63,774 nt of DNA from Maribellus maritimus (lineage in GTDB: Bacteria; Bacteroidota; Bacteroidia; Bacteroidales; Prolixibacteraceae): NCBI RefSeq assembly GCF_022267315.1, contig NZ_JAIKLE010000037.1, forward strand, positions 1 through 63,774. The letters run 5' to 3'. The position numbers and the translations under genes are program-made. Within the stretch, counting starts at the first letter, position 1, and every line of letters begins with the position of its first letter. Shown in pieces: positions 46,066 to 54,572 of the stretch. The notes beneath the pieces were generated by a model that worked only from the letters and a program-made list of their open reading frames with translations, was not told where the DNA came from and did no database searches.

Positions 46066-48192
46066 ATGAAAACAATCCTTTTTATACTACTTCAGTTCCC
46101 GGTATTTCACCTTTCAGCGCAGATTGAAATATGGGGAACTATTTTTTCCGAAAACAACGAGCCGATTACCGGAGCGAATATTTTTATTCAGGGTTCCTAT
46201 GACGGAACGACTTCGGACAGCCTTGGATATTTCAGTTTTGAAACTGATTTAACCGGAGACCAAACACTGATTGCAAGCTTTATAGGTTATAAAACCCAGG
46301 CAATTCAACTTCAAATTTTGGAAAACATTCAAAACCTCAAGATCATCTTACAGGACGAAGTTAGTGAGTTAAACGAAGTTGTGATTAATGCCGGAACTTT
46401 TGAAGCCAGCGACAAAAAGAAATCAGTTTTATTAAAACCGCTGGACATTGCATTAACAGCCGGAGCCAACGGTGATGTTTTTGGCGCTTTCGGCACTTTA
46501 CCAGGAACCCAGAAAGTAGGCGAAGAAGGCCGGTTGTTTGTGCGTGGCGGCGAAGCATACGAAACCAAAACTTTTATGGATGGCATACTGATAAACTCTC
46601 CCTACTATTCTCAAATGCCCGACCTTCCCACACAAGGACGTTTCTCGCCTTTGCTTTTTAGCGGTTCGGTTTTTAGTACAGGCGGTTATTCCGCCGAATT
46701 CGGACAGGCGCTGTCTTCCATTGTTGCACTAAATACCACAGCACTTGAACCTGAAACAAAGTCGAACGTCTCCGTTTTAACGGTTGGAATCCAGGGCTCA
46801 CATGCGCATCGTTGGAACAATACGTCACTGGCGGTCACAGGAGAAATACTACACACTGGATTAACTAACCGTTTGTTTCCACAAAATATCGACTGGATAA
46901 AAGAACCAATAATTTCAGGCTCAACAATTCTGTTTCGTCATAAAACCAGCGAAACGGGAATGATAAAAACCTTTGGAAGCTTTAACTACAAAACAAGCAC
47001 CTTGTTGTATGATAATTTCAAGGAATCAAAATTTCAAAATTTAGCCCTGACCAATAATAATGTTTACCTGAATACAACTTACAACGAAATGTTAGGCGAA
47101 AAGTGGATGGTAAATACAGGAGTATCCATTAATACGGACAATGATAAGATTGTATTGGAAAATGAACCGATAAATACGTTAAAAAAGAGCGGACAGGTGA
47201 AAACAGTTTTTACCAACTTCACCACGGAAAAAATTACAACAAAATTTGGTACCGACTGGGTTGGCTACGATTATCTTCAAAAGGTAAATATCGGTGGAAA
47301 CTATAAATTTGGTTTTACCAATCAGCAATTGTCTTCGTTTGTTGAATCGGAAATAAAAATCAACCATATCCTGGCAGTTCGCGCTGGTTTGAGAGCGGAA
47401 TACAGTTCATTAATTCAACGGTCAAATTGGATGCCTCGTTTATCGGCGGCCATAAAAACCGGGAAAAACAGCCAGCTTTCCACCGCTTTTGGAAAATTCT
47501 GCCAGAATCCGGAAGAAGATTATTTAAAATTTAACGACAATCTTCAACCTGAAAAGTCGACACATTCTATTTTAACCTGGCAATACAAAAAGGGCACGAA
47601 ATCCTTTCGTTTTGAGGCCTACTGCAAAAAATACTCTGATTTGATCAAATACGATAAAGCGGACTCTGCAGCCCCGGAAAATTACAACAACAGTGGCTTT
47701 GGCTATTCGCGGGGTATCGATGTTTTCTGGCGCAACCGGAAGGAGTTTGGGAAAAGCGATTACTGGATTTCCTATTCCTGGATTGGTTCAAAACGCAATT
47801 ACCATGATTTTCCGGTCGAGGCCACACCTTATTTTGTTTCAGCACACAATCTCTCGGTGGTGTACAAACGTTTTTTTACCCGAATTCAGTCTTTTGCCTC
47901 TGTTACTTATTCTTTTGCCAGCGGACGCCCGTATTACAACCCAAATAATCCCGAATTTATGTCGGACCGAACCAAGTGCTACAACGACATCAGCATTGGA
48001 TTAACTCATCTTATGTATTTATTTAATACACAAACCGTGTTGCATCTGATTGTAAATAACATGTTTGGGTTTAATAACATTTTTGGGTATACCTACAGCA
48101 ACACTCCTAACGAATCAGGTTTCCATCCCAGACAAGCGGTGACACCAGCCACTAAACGTACGGCCGTACTTTTGATATCATTCCAATTTTAA
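46066..48192 (+). CDS. TonB-dependent receptor
   Basis: A 708-residue outer-membrane receptor. Signal peptide ending LSAQ, carboxypeptidase-regulatory-like domain to about residue 100, plug domain (LFVRGGEAYETKTFMDGILI), then a barrel ending LLISFQF. Substrate unknown. No SusD gene is near; instead a TPR-type protein follows after 17 bases. Confidence 0.88.
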   Translation: MKTILFILLQFPVFHLSAQIEIWGTIFSENNEPITGANIFIQGSYDGTTSDSLGYFSFETDLTGDQTLIASFIGYKTQAIQLQILENIQNLKIILQDEVSELNEVVINAGTFEASDKKKSVLLKPLDIALTAGANGDVFGAFGTLPGTQKVGEEGRLFVRGGEAYETKTFMDGILINSPYYSQMPDLPTQGRFSPLLFSGSVFSTGGYSAEFGQALSSIVALNTTALEPETKSNVSVLTVGIQGSHAHRWNNTSLAVTGEILHTGLTNRLFPQNIDWIKEPIISGSTILFRHKTSETGMIKTFGSFNYKTSTLLYDNFKESKFQNLALTNNNVYLNTTYNEMLGEKWMVNTGVSINTDNDKIVLENEPINTLKKSGQVKTVFTNFTTEKITTKFGTDWVGYDYLQKVNIGGNYKFGFTNQQLSSFVESEIKINHILAVRAGLRAEYSSLIQRSNWMPRLSAAIKTGKNSQLSTAFGKFCQNPEEDYLKFNDNLQPEKSTHSILTWQYKKGTKSFRFEAYCKKYSDLIKYDKADSAAPENYNNSGFGYSRGIDVFWRNRKEFGKSDYWISYSWIGSKRNYHDFPVEATPYFVSAHNLSVVYKRFFTRIQSFASVTYSFASGRPYYNPNNPEFMSDRTKCYNDISIGLTHLMYLFNTQTVLHLIVNNMFGFNNIFGYTYSNTPNESGFHPRQAVTPATKRTAVLLISFQF

Positions 48193-48209
48193 CCACAAAA
48201 CTTAACATC

Positions 48210-48854
48210 ATGAAAACTTTAGTAACCATTTTACTTTCTTTTCTTTTTTTGATTTCCAATCCACAACAAAACAAGTATGAACAAGCAATGATGAATGCTT
48301 TAGAAAATCTCAACCAGGCAAAAACTGGTGATGATTTTCTGAATGCGGCGAACACTTTTGAAAGAATTAGTTTAAATGAAAAAAATGAGTGGCTTCCGCT
48401 GTATTATGCAGCCTTCTCGTATATTGTAATTACCTACGCTTTGCCCAACAATTCACAGAAAGGTACATATCTGGAAAAAGCACAGAACTTTTTAGATAAA
48501 GCATTTAAAATCGAACCTGATGAATCGGAATTATATGCCTTGCAAGCTTTTTTGTATCCGGCCGGAATTACAGTCGACCCGATTGCCAGAGGTGCAGAAT
48601 ACATGGGAAAAATGAACAAGGCGCTGGAAAAAGCCATCAAACTGAATCCAAATAACCCGCGCAGTTATTATTTACGCGCCATTACAACATTAAATATGCC
48701 TCAACAATTTGGAGGAGGCGCCACAGCAGCCAAACCCATTTTTGAACAGGCTAAAGAAAAATTTGACAAATTTCAACCTGCAACAGCTATTTCGCCCAAC
48801 TGGGGAAAAGCACAAAATGAGGAAGAGCTGAAAAAGTTACTGGCAAATAAGTGA
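48210..48854 (+). CDS. TPR-like exported protein paired with the TonB receptor
   Basis: A 214-residue protein with a short signal peptide, then helical repeats with AFKIEPDESELYALQAFL and AIKLNPNNPRSYYLRAI, the spacing of tetratricopeptide repeats. It starts 17 bases after the receptor and is presumably co-expressed. Its partner role is inferred from position only. Confidence 0.78.
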   Translation: MKTLVTILLSFLFLISNPQQNKYEQAMMNALENLNQAKTGDDFLNAANTFERISLNEKNEWLPLYYAAFSYIVITYALPNNSQKGTYLEKAQNFLDKAFKIEPDESELYALQAFLYPAGITVDPIARGAEYMGKMNKALEKAIKLNPNNPRSYYLRAITTLNMPQQFGGGATAAKPIFEQAKEKFDKFQPATAISPNWGKAQNEEELKKLLANK

Positions 48855-48955
48855 ATGAGGAAAACTGTTACCTGCCAATTGGTTTTAATTCGCGCACCGG
48901 CTTTCAAACTTATTATCCGTCAGGTGGTTTAGAACCGTTTGACGGGTTTCAGGAT

Positions 48956-50254
48956 TCAGATCTCCTCAATTCCGAACAAATCGTAATCTTCGGCACCGGT
49001 AATTTTAACCTGTACAAATTGTCCTTTTTCTAAGGCTTTTTCCGATGTAATAAAAACTTCGCCATCTACTTCCGGCGAATCGAATTCGGTGCGGCCAATA
49101 AAAAAGTCGCCTTCTTTCCGGTCGACAATCACTTTAAAAGTTTGACCAACTTTTTGCTGATTCAATTCTGCCGAGACCTGCTGTTGCAGCTCCATAATCT
49201 CATCGGCGCGAGCCTGTTTCACTTCTTCCGGTAAACTATCTTCAAACTTTTTGGCTGCATAAGTCCCCTCTTCATTTGAATACGGGAAAACACCGAGCTT
49301 TTCAAATTTGGTTTCCTGAATAAACGTTTTTAATTCCTTAAAATCAGCTTCGGTTTCACCCGGAAAACCAACAAGCATAGTAGTTCTAAGAATTACACCC
49401 GGCACTTCCTGCTTTATTCTTTTTATCAGATTCTCTGTTTCTTCGCGGGTAACATGACGCAACATATTTTTCAAGACCGGATTGGCAATATGTTGCAGCG
49501 GCATATCAAGATACTTGCATACCTTCGGATTTTCACGCATCACCGGTAAAATTTCGTATGGAAATTTTGTGGGATACAAATAATGCAGACGAATCCACTC
49601 GATCCCATCCACTTCCGAAATTTGATTGATCAATTCAGCCAACCGGTTTTTTCCGTATATATCAATCCCGTAATACGATAAATCCTGGGCGATAAGCAAA
49701 ATTTCCTTTACTCCTCTTTTTGCCAGATAGCGGGCTTCTTTAACCAAATTATCAATCGATTTTGATTTGTGACGGCCTGTCATTTGCGGAATGGCGCAAA
49801 ACGAACACGAGCGATTACATCCTTCCGAGATTTTCAGATAAGCAAAATGCGAAGGAGTGGTAATTTTGCGTTCATAAATATACTCCGGCTGGTAAGTTAC
49901 TTTTAGCTCGTCAACCATTGCTTTCAAGTCGAACTTTCCAAAGTAGCGATCGACCTCGGGGATTTCCGTTTCCAAATCTTTTTGATACCGTTCCGAAAGA
50001 CACCCCATTACATACAGTTTCTGAATATCTCCACGTTTTTTGGCTTCCACATAATCCAAAATCATATCAACTGACTCCTGTTTGGCATCGTGAATAAAAC
50101 CACAGGTATTTACAAATACTGCATCAAAATCCAAATCGTTGGAGTCATGCATCACTTCAAACTTTCCTTTTTCCAATTGATTTAGCAAAACCTCAGAATC
50201 TACAAGGTTTTTCGAACATCCCATCGTAACCACATTTACCCGCTTCTTTGTCAT
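48956..50254 (-). CDS. rimO: Ribosomal protein S12 (uS12) methylthiotransferase RimO
   Basis: Adds a methylthio group to an Asp of ribosomal protein S12. VVTMGCSKNLVDSE at the N-terminus and VNTCGF are RimO-type UPF0004 cysteines; the radical SAM triad is in GCNRSCSFCAIPQMTGRHKS; a TRAM domain ends the protein. Length 432. Compare mtaB at 3192-4496. Confidence 0.96.
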   Translation of the reverse strand: MTKKRVNVVTMGCSKNLVDSEVLLNQLEKGKFEVMHDSNDLDFDAVFVNTCGFIHDAKQESVDMILDYVEAKKRGDIQKLYVMGCLSERYQKDLETEIPEVDRYFGKFDLKAMVDELKVTYQPEYIYERKITTPSHFAYLKISEGCNRSCSFCAIPQMTGRHKSKSIDNLVKEARYLAKRGVKEILLIAQDLSYYGIDIYGKNRLAELINQISEVDGIEWIRLHYLYPTKFPYEILPVMRENPKVCKYLDMPLQHIANPVLKNMLRHVTREETENLIKRIKQEVPGVILRTTMLVGFPGETEADFKELKTFIQETKFEKLGVFPYSNEEGTYAAKKFEDSLPEEVKQARADEIMELQQQVSAELNQQKVGQTFKVIVDRKEGDFFIGRTEFDSPEVDGEVFITSEKALEKGQFVQVKITGAEDYDLFGIEEI

Positions 50255-50451
50255 TTTTTCAAAATTTTGTGCAAAGTAAAGATAATTTTGTCTGAAATAG
50301 AAACGATTTCGAAAAAGCTTCAGTCTAAAAAATAGAATAGTTTACATTTTACCCAATAGATAACAATTATTGAAATTCATTCTATTTTTATTGTTTTTCA
50401 ATAAATAATTATTGATATTTGCACAATACATAAATTAAATAAAATCTAAAA

Positions 50452-50991
50452 ATGAAGCCAAAAATTAAAACAGAAACAGTTCTAACAATCTTAAAAATAC
50501 TTGCATGGATTGCATTCTTCGGCTTTGCCATACAAACCACAATGTATATAATCTCATATATCATAAGTTTTATCAAACCCAAAGGCACGTGGTTTGCGTT
50601 TGACAATCTAAATCTGTATGGATTGAAAGAACAAAACTTTCTAAAGTATACTTTAACGATAGTGTTGCTGGTTGTTCTTACTGCACTCAAGGCAAATATC
50701 TGGTATCAGGCTACACAAATCATTCAGAATATAAAAATACAAAGTCCTTTTACCATGGAAATAACACGCCGGCTGGAAAAAATAAGCTATTTTTTATTAT
50801 ATATTTGGATTTTGGGATATGTCGGAAGTACATTTTCATTTTGGCTAACAAACCAAAATGAAATTGCTAAAAGTTTGCACGAAGGGCTAAGTTCCAAAGA
50901 ATTTCTTTTTATGGCAGGGCTTCTATTTATTGTTTCCCAAATTTTTAAACGTGGTGTCAAACTGCAATCCGAAAATGACTTAACCGTTTAA
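50452..50991 (+). CDS. DUF2975 membrane protein
   Basis: A 179-residue protein with four hydrophobic segments (about 13-35, 62-80, 112-130, 148-165) and a KIQSPFTMEITRRLEKISYFLL core. DUF2975 proteins occur with a small YozG-like regulator, as here. Function unknown. Confidence 0.8.
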   Translation: MKPKIKTETVLTILKILAWIAFFGFAIQTTMYIISYIISFIKPKGTWFAFDNLNLYGLKEQNFLKYTLTIVLLVVLTALKANIWYQATQIIQNIKIQSPFTMEITRRLEKISYFLLYIWILGYVGSTFSFWLTNQNEIAKSLHEGLSSKEFLFMAGLLFIVSQIFKRGVKLQSENDLTV

Positions 50992-50993
50992 CT

Positions 50994-51200
50994 ATGGCAA
51001 TTGTTGTGAATCTTGATGTAATGATGGCCAAACGCAAAATGTCGTTGAATGAACTCTCGGAAAAAGTGAACATCACGCTTGCCAATCTTTCCATATTAAA
51101 AACAGGAAAAGCAAAAGCCATCCGTTTTAGCACACTTGAAGCCATTTGCGAAGCACTCTATTGTCAGCCGGGAGATATACTGGAATATATCGATGAGTGA
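50994..51200 (+). CDS. Small Cro/CI-type HTH regulator (YozG-like)
   Basis: A 68-residue stand-alone HTH: NLDVMMAKRKMSLNELSEKVNITLANLSILKTGKAKAIRFSTLEAICEALYCQPGDILEY. It starts two bases after the DUF2975 stop, so the pair forms one operon. Target unknown. Confidence 0.9.
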   Translation: MAIVVNLDVMMAKRKMSLNELSEKVNITLANLSILKTGKAKAIRFSTLEAICEALYCQPGDILEYIDE

Positions 51201-51260
51201 CTTTTTTTCTACCTGTGAAGATTTAGTTTAAAGAAAATAACCGGAGAATTAAAAAAAGAA

Positions 51261-51353
51261 AAAGAGTAGAATTATGGACGCTTTTTGAAGATATGATTGA
51301 TAATTTACAAACCCCTTTATAGAAAACCAATCTAATATAGTATTCTACTCTTT
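51261..51353. repeat. Long-spaced inverted repeat, possible MITE or hairpin RNA
   Basis: AAAGAGTAGAAT (51261-51272) is exactly repeated in reverse complement at 51342-51353, with 69 bp between. Neither arm is part of a gene. No target-site duplication is obvious. Confidence 0.5.
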
Positions 51354-51450
51354 CTTTGTGTAGGCCATTCCTAACAAAAAGCATTCCACAAAAACAAACA
51401 AATGAAAAACAAACAGTTAAAAAATAAAGACCCAAACACCACTGCACTCA

Positions 51451-51471
51451 TATGGGACACCTCGTCCCATA
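51451..51471. promoter_or_regulatory. Perfect hairpin TATGGGAC/GTCCCATA
   Basis: An 8-bp stem with ACCTC loop, just downstream of the minus-strand lipoprotein gene. No T-run follows on either strand, so it is not a standard intrinsic terminator. Confidence 0.5.
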
Positions 51472-51485
51472 CAGAGACATCAATT

Positions 51486-52049
51486 CTACTTATCCCAATC
51501 TACTTCTTCAACATCTGTCCAGGTAGAAGATCGATGTCTGGCATCCGGATCATTAATAGCATAATGATTTAATTCATGTAAGATAATTGTTCGTAAATCT
51601 CTGGTTGAATGAATTGCATTTGTACAATCATTCGACGGAATTGAGCCATCACGGTTAGAACAAATCGTGATAACTATCCCTCCCTGCCTTTGCAGTTCCC
51701 GGAAAAACTGATTTACAGTTATTCTTTTCTTCTTTTGCAACAGTGGTAAATTGGGTTGCGAATAGGCACATGGATTCGGATCTTTTTCGCTACACTCTTT
51801 ACAAATAACAGTAATAGATACAGAAAGAGAACATATCTTCCTTAAAATTTTCTTTTGAGCTCCCGTTAAGGTATTGCCATCAGTCATTTGTTTTAATCCG
51901 GTTGTAGTAACCTGAGAAACTGCATCTTCAACCAGTAGTATTTGCTCCTCTCCACAACCCTGAATTTTAAACTCCGGCTCTTTATTTTTAGAATCATCAC
52001 AGGAAAAAAACAAAAAGAAGGACAAAATAAATGCTAACTGCTTTTTCAT
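51486..52049 (-). CDS. Lipoprotein with zincin-like HExxH motif
   Basis: A 187-residue protein with lipobox FFLFFSC and later HELNH (H158-E159-x-x-H162) within a helix-like TIILHELNHYA, the catalytic zinc motif of metallopeptidases. Eight or more cysteines and a YAINDPDAR stretch follow. Size is small for a peptidase. I do not recognise the family; a third zinc ligand is not certain. Confidence 0.7.
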   Translation of the reverse strand: MKKQLAFILSFFLFFSCDDSKNKEPEFKIQGCGEEQILLVEDAVSQVTTTGLKQMTDGNTLTGAQKKILRKICSLSVSITVICKECSEKDPNPCAYSQPNLPLLQKKKRITVNQFFRELQRQGGIVITICSNRDGSIPSNDCTNAIHSTRDLRTIILHELNHYAINDPDARHRSSTWTDVEEVDWDK

Positions 52050-52405
52050 GATTCGATTTTTGAAATTTAAAACTCATATAAAATTACAAGCTACCAATCT
52101 GAATGTCAACTCATTTTCAAAGAAAAGAGTTTGAAATACGAATTACAGATGCAATCATTGGGGTTTAGACTCTTTTTCTGCCTCTCTGAAAATTGACTTA
52201 CTTTGGCAGGAGAGCTGTCTCTGGTTTCATTGGTCTCAGCTCTGGCTCAAAATGTTTCAGCATCTTCTGCATATTGGTTATATCTTCATATCTCAAAGGC
52301 TCATTTCTTTTATCGACTTTAGGTTTTAGTTAAACTTTTTCTAAAAACAGCTGGTTCAATAAAAATTCCCAATGATTTCCTATTTTTAAACAATAAAGAA
52401 ATCGA
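52050..52405. other. Intergenic region with a possible coding remnant
   Basis: Between the lipoprotein and the GT4 gene. On the minus strand a frame without start (about 52198-52326) reads KRNEPLRYEDITNMQKMLK and ends in ALLPK and TAA, coding-like but with a stop before it. It may be a decayed gene end. Otherwise nothing seen. Confidence 0.35.
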
Positions 52406-53698
52406 ATGCAAATTGTTATTGCACATAGCCATTTAAACCCGGGCGGAGTAACACGAATAATCGAGTCTCAGATAGAAAGTCTTCCTAATGAAACGACAAA
52501 AGTTTTGGCAGGTAGCTGTTCAAACCCCGAACAAATAACATCGAGGGGAGCCGAAATACAAATAATCGAAGAGTTAAACTACCTGAAAAACAGAAGATAC
52601 GGCGACAAAGAAGCAATGAAAATGCTACACCGCGTACATAAAAAAATCAGAGGTCAGTTGCCAGTCGATGCAATTTTGCATTTTCACAATTTAAATTTGG
52701 GAAAAAATCCGATTGTAACGTATGCGGTTTATTTACTGGCAAAAGAGGGAGTAAAAGTATTTAATCACTCCCATGATTTTGCTGAAGACCGTCCGGCTAA
52801 CTACCAGTTTATCAAGGAAATTCTTTCGGATATTTTTCTGCAACGTATCGGGGAGGTTTTGTATCCTCAGCTGCCCAACTACCAATTCGGAGTTTTAAAT
52901 TCGTATGATTTTGAGCGGCTGCAAAAATATGGGGTACAAAAGGAACGAATTGAATTGCTCCCCAATCCTGTTACGTTTAACATTTCAAAAAATATTCTGG
53001 ATAAAGCAGGCGCAAAAACACAGATCTGTTCAGAATTAAATCTGGATAAAAACAAACTGCTGGTTACTTATCCGGTTCGTGTAATCAGGAGAAAGAATAT
53101 CGGAGAATTGATTTTACTTTCTGTTCTTTATTCTGAGAAAGTAAATTTTGTTGTAACTCAGCCACCCAAAAATCCGGTAGAAATTGATGGGTATCAAAAG
53201 TGGACAAACTTCTGCAAACAGGAAAAGATTCCAATTATTTTTGAAGCGGGCAACAAAGTAAATTTTGAAAAATTGCTGACTGCAAGCGACTTCTGTATAA
53301 CGACCAGTTACCAGGAAGGTTTTGGAATGGTATATCTTGAGCCATGGCTGTTAAACACACCTGTTGTGGGGCGCGAAATTGAATATATCTCTCGAGATTT
53401 TAGAAACGACGGTTTTATTTTCCCGGCTCTTTACAAACAACTAAATACGCCGGAGAGTGATATTGATTTCAAAGACCTGGACATAAACATCCAAATGAAA
53501 ATTATTGCCGGTCTAAAAAACCTGCAAACAGAAAAAGAAAAAATATTTGAACAAAATGAGGTGCTAAAATCTTTGTTTCAGAAAGTAAAATCTGAAACGA
53601 TTGAGAAGAACAAAAAAATAATCAGAAATAAATATTCTATTGAAGGATATGGAATTAAACTTCAAAACCGATATAAAAAGCTGGTTGGACAATCTTGA
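52406..53698 (+). CDS. GT4 glycosyltransferase, candidate for a glucosylglycerate-type cluster
   Basis: A 430-residue GT-B transferase. SHLNPGGVTRIIESQ near the N-terminus and E304-GFGMVYL-E312 with EPWLLNTPVVG are the GT4 signature, including the E-x7-E that binds the sugar nucleotide. The context, with GpgS-like and GH13_18 phosphorylase genes, suggests a role like MggA/MggS, adding mannose to glucosyl-(3-phospho)glycerate; that is inference. Its end overlaps the HAD gene by 50 bases. Confidence 0.82.
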   Translation: MQIVIAHSHLNPGGVTRIIESQIESLPNETTKVLAGSCSNPEQITSRGAEIQIIEELNYLKNRRYGDKEAMKMLHRVHKKIRGQLPVDAILHFHNLNLGKNPIVTYAVYLLAKEGVKVFNHSHDFAEDRPANYQFIKEILSDIFLQRIGEVLYPQLPNYQFGVLNSYDFERLQKYGVQKERIELLPNPVTFNISKNILDKAGAKTQICSELNLDKNKLLVTYPVRVIRRKNIGELILLSVLYSEKVNFVVTQPPKNPVEIDGYQKWTNFCKQEKIPIIFEAGNKVNFEKLLTASDFCITTSYQEGFGMVYLEPWLLNTPVVGREIEYISRDFRNDGFIFPALYKQLNTPESDIDFKDLDINIQMKIIAGLKNLQTEKEKIFEQNEVLKSLFQKVKSETIEKNKKIIRNKYSIEGYGIKLQNRYKKLVGQS

Positions 53699-54572
53699 AC
53701 AATTGGACCCGTTAACAACGGGATTTTGTCCAAATTTAAAACCTAATGCGACAGAAACAATCAATATAAAAGCTATTGTTTTTGATATCTACGGGACTTT
53801 GCTTATTTCATCGTCGGGTGATATCGACCAGGCTTCCCTGTCGGTTGGAAACATGGAAAAAGCGTTAGTGGCCGGGGGATTTAAAATTGAAAAGAATCCG
53901 GAGACGATTGCAGCATTTATTCTGGAAAAGCTCCCTGAAAAAATAAAAACAAACCAGGAGGAAATCAAACAAAAAGGACATCCTTTCCCCGACATTGATA
54001 TCTTTAAAGTTTGGCGGGAGATGTTGGAAAGTGCGGAAAAAAAAGGGTTACTTTCCACAACAGGAAGCGAATCGCTTGCTGATACGATATTCGTTTTTGA
54101 AATCCTGAGCAATAAAGTTTTTCCAATGCCGGGAATGAAGGAAATCCTTACTAAACTAAATAAAAAGGGCATTCCTCTGGGAATTGTTTCAAACGCCCAG
54201 TTCTATACACCTATTTTAATGAACTACTTTTTGTCGGGAAAATTCTCATCGGCACTTGACATTGAGCTTTTTGATCCGGAACTATCTGTTTTTTCGTTTA
54301 AAGAATTACGTGGTAAACCAGACGTTTCGTTGTTTCAAAAATTTATTCCCACGCTGAGAACCAAATACAATATCAATCCCCGGGAGACCATCTTTGTTGG
54401 AAACGACATGTTAAAAGATGTTTACGCTGCCCAAAAGGCGGGATTAAAAACCGTTCTGTTTGCGGGCGATGAACGTTCGTTACGCTTGCGTGAGGATGAT
54501 GAACGAGTAAAAGGAATTTTTCCGGACTTTATCATAACCGATTTAAAACAACTTTTAGATATTACTGAATGA
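53649..54572 (+). CDS. HAD-superfamily hydrolase, possible glucosyl-phosphoglycerate phosphatase
   Basis: A 307-residue HAD protein. Motif I is FDIYGTL with nucleophile Asp46 but Tyr48 where phosphatases have the acid/base Asp, the DxY form seen in haloacid dehalogenases. Motif II SNAQ, motif III Lys in RGKPD, and motif IV GNDMLKD follow. Position suggests it dephosphorylates glucosyl-3-phosphoglycerate, but the missing second Asp argues against an ordinary phosphatase. The frame opens at TTG 53640; ATG at 53649 is used. It overlaps both neighbouring genes. Confidence 0.8.
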   Translation: MELNFKTDIKSWLDNLEQLDPLTTGFCPNLKPNATETINIKAIVFDIYGTLLISSSGDIDQASLSVGNMEKALVAGGFKIEKNPETIAAFILEKLPEKIKTNQEEIKQKGHPFPDIDIFKVWREMLESAEKKGLLSTTGSESLADTIFVFEILSNKVFPMPGMKEILTKLNKKGIPLGIVSNAQFYTPILMNYFLSGKFSSALDIELFDPELSVFSFKELRGKPDVSLFQKFIPTLRTKYNINPRETIFVGNDMLKDVYAAQKAGLKTVLFAGDERSLRLREDDERVKGIFPDFIITDLKQLLDITE

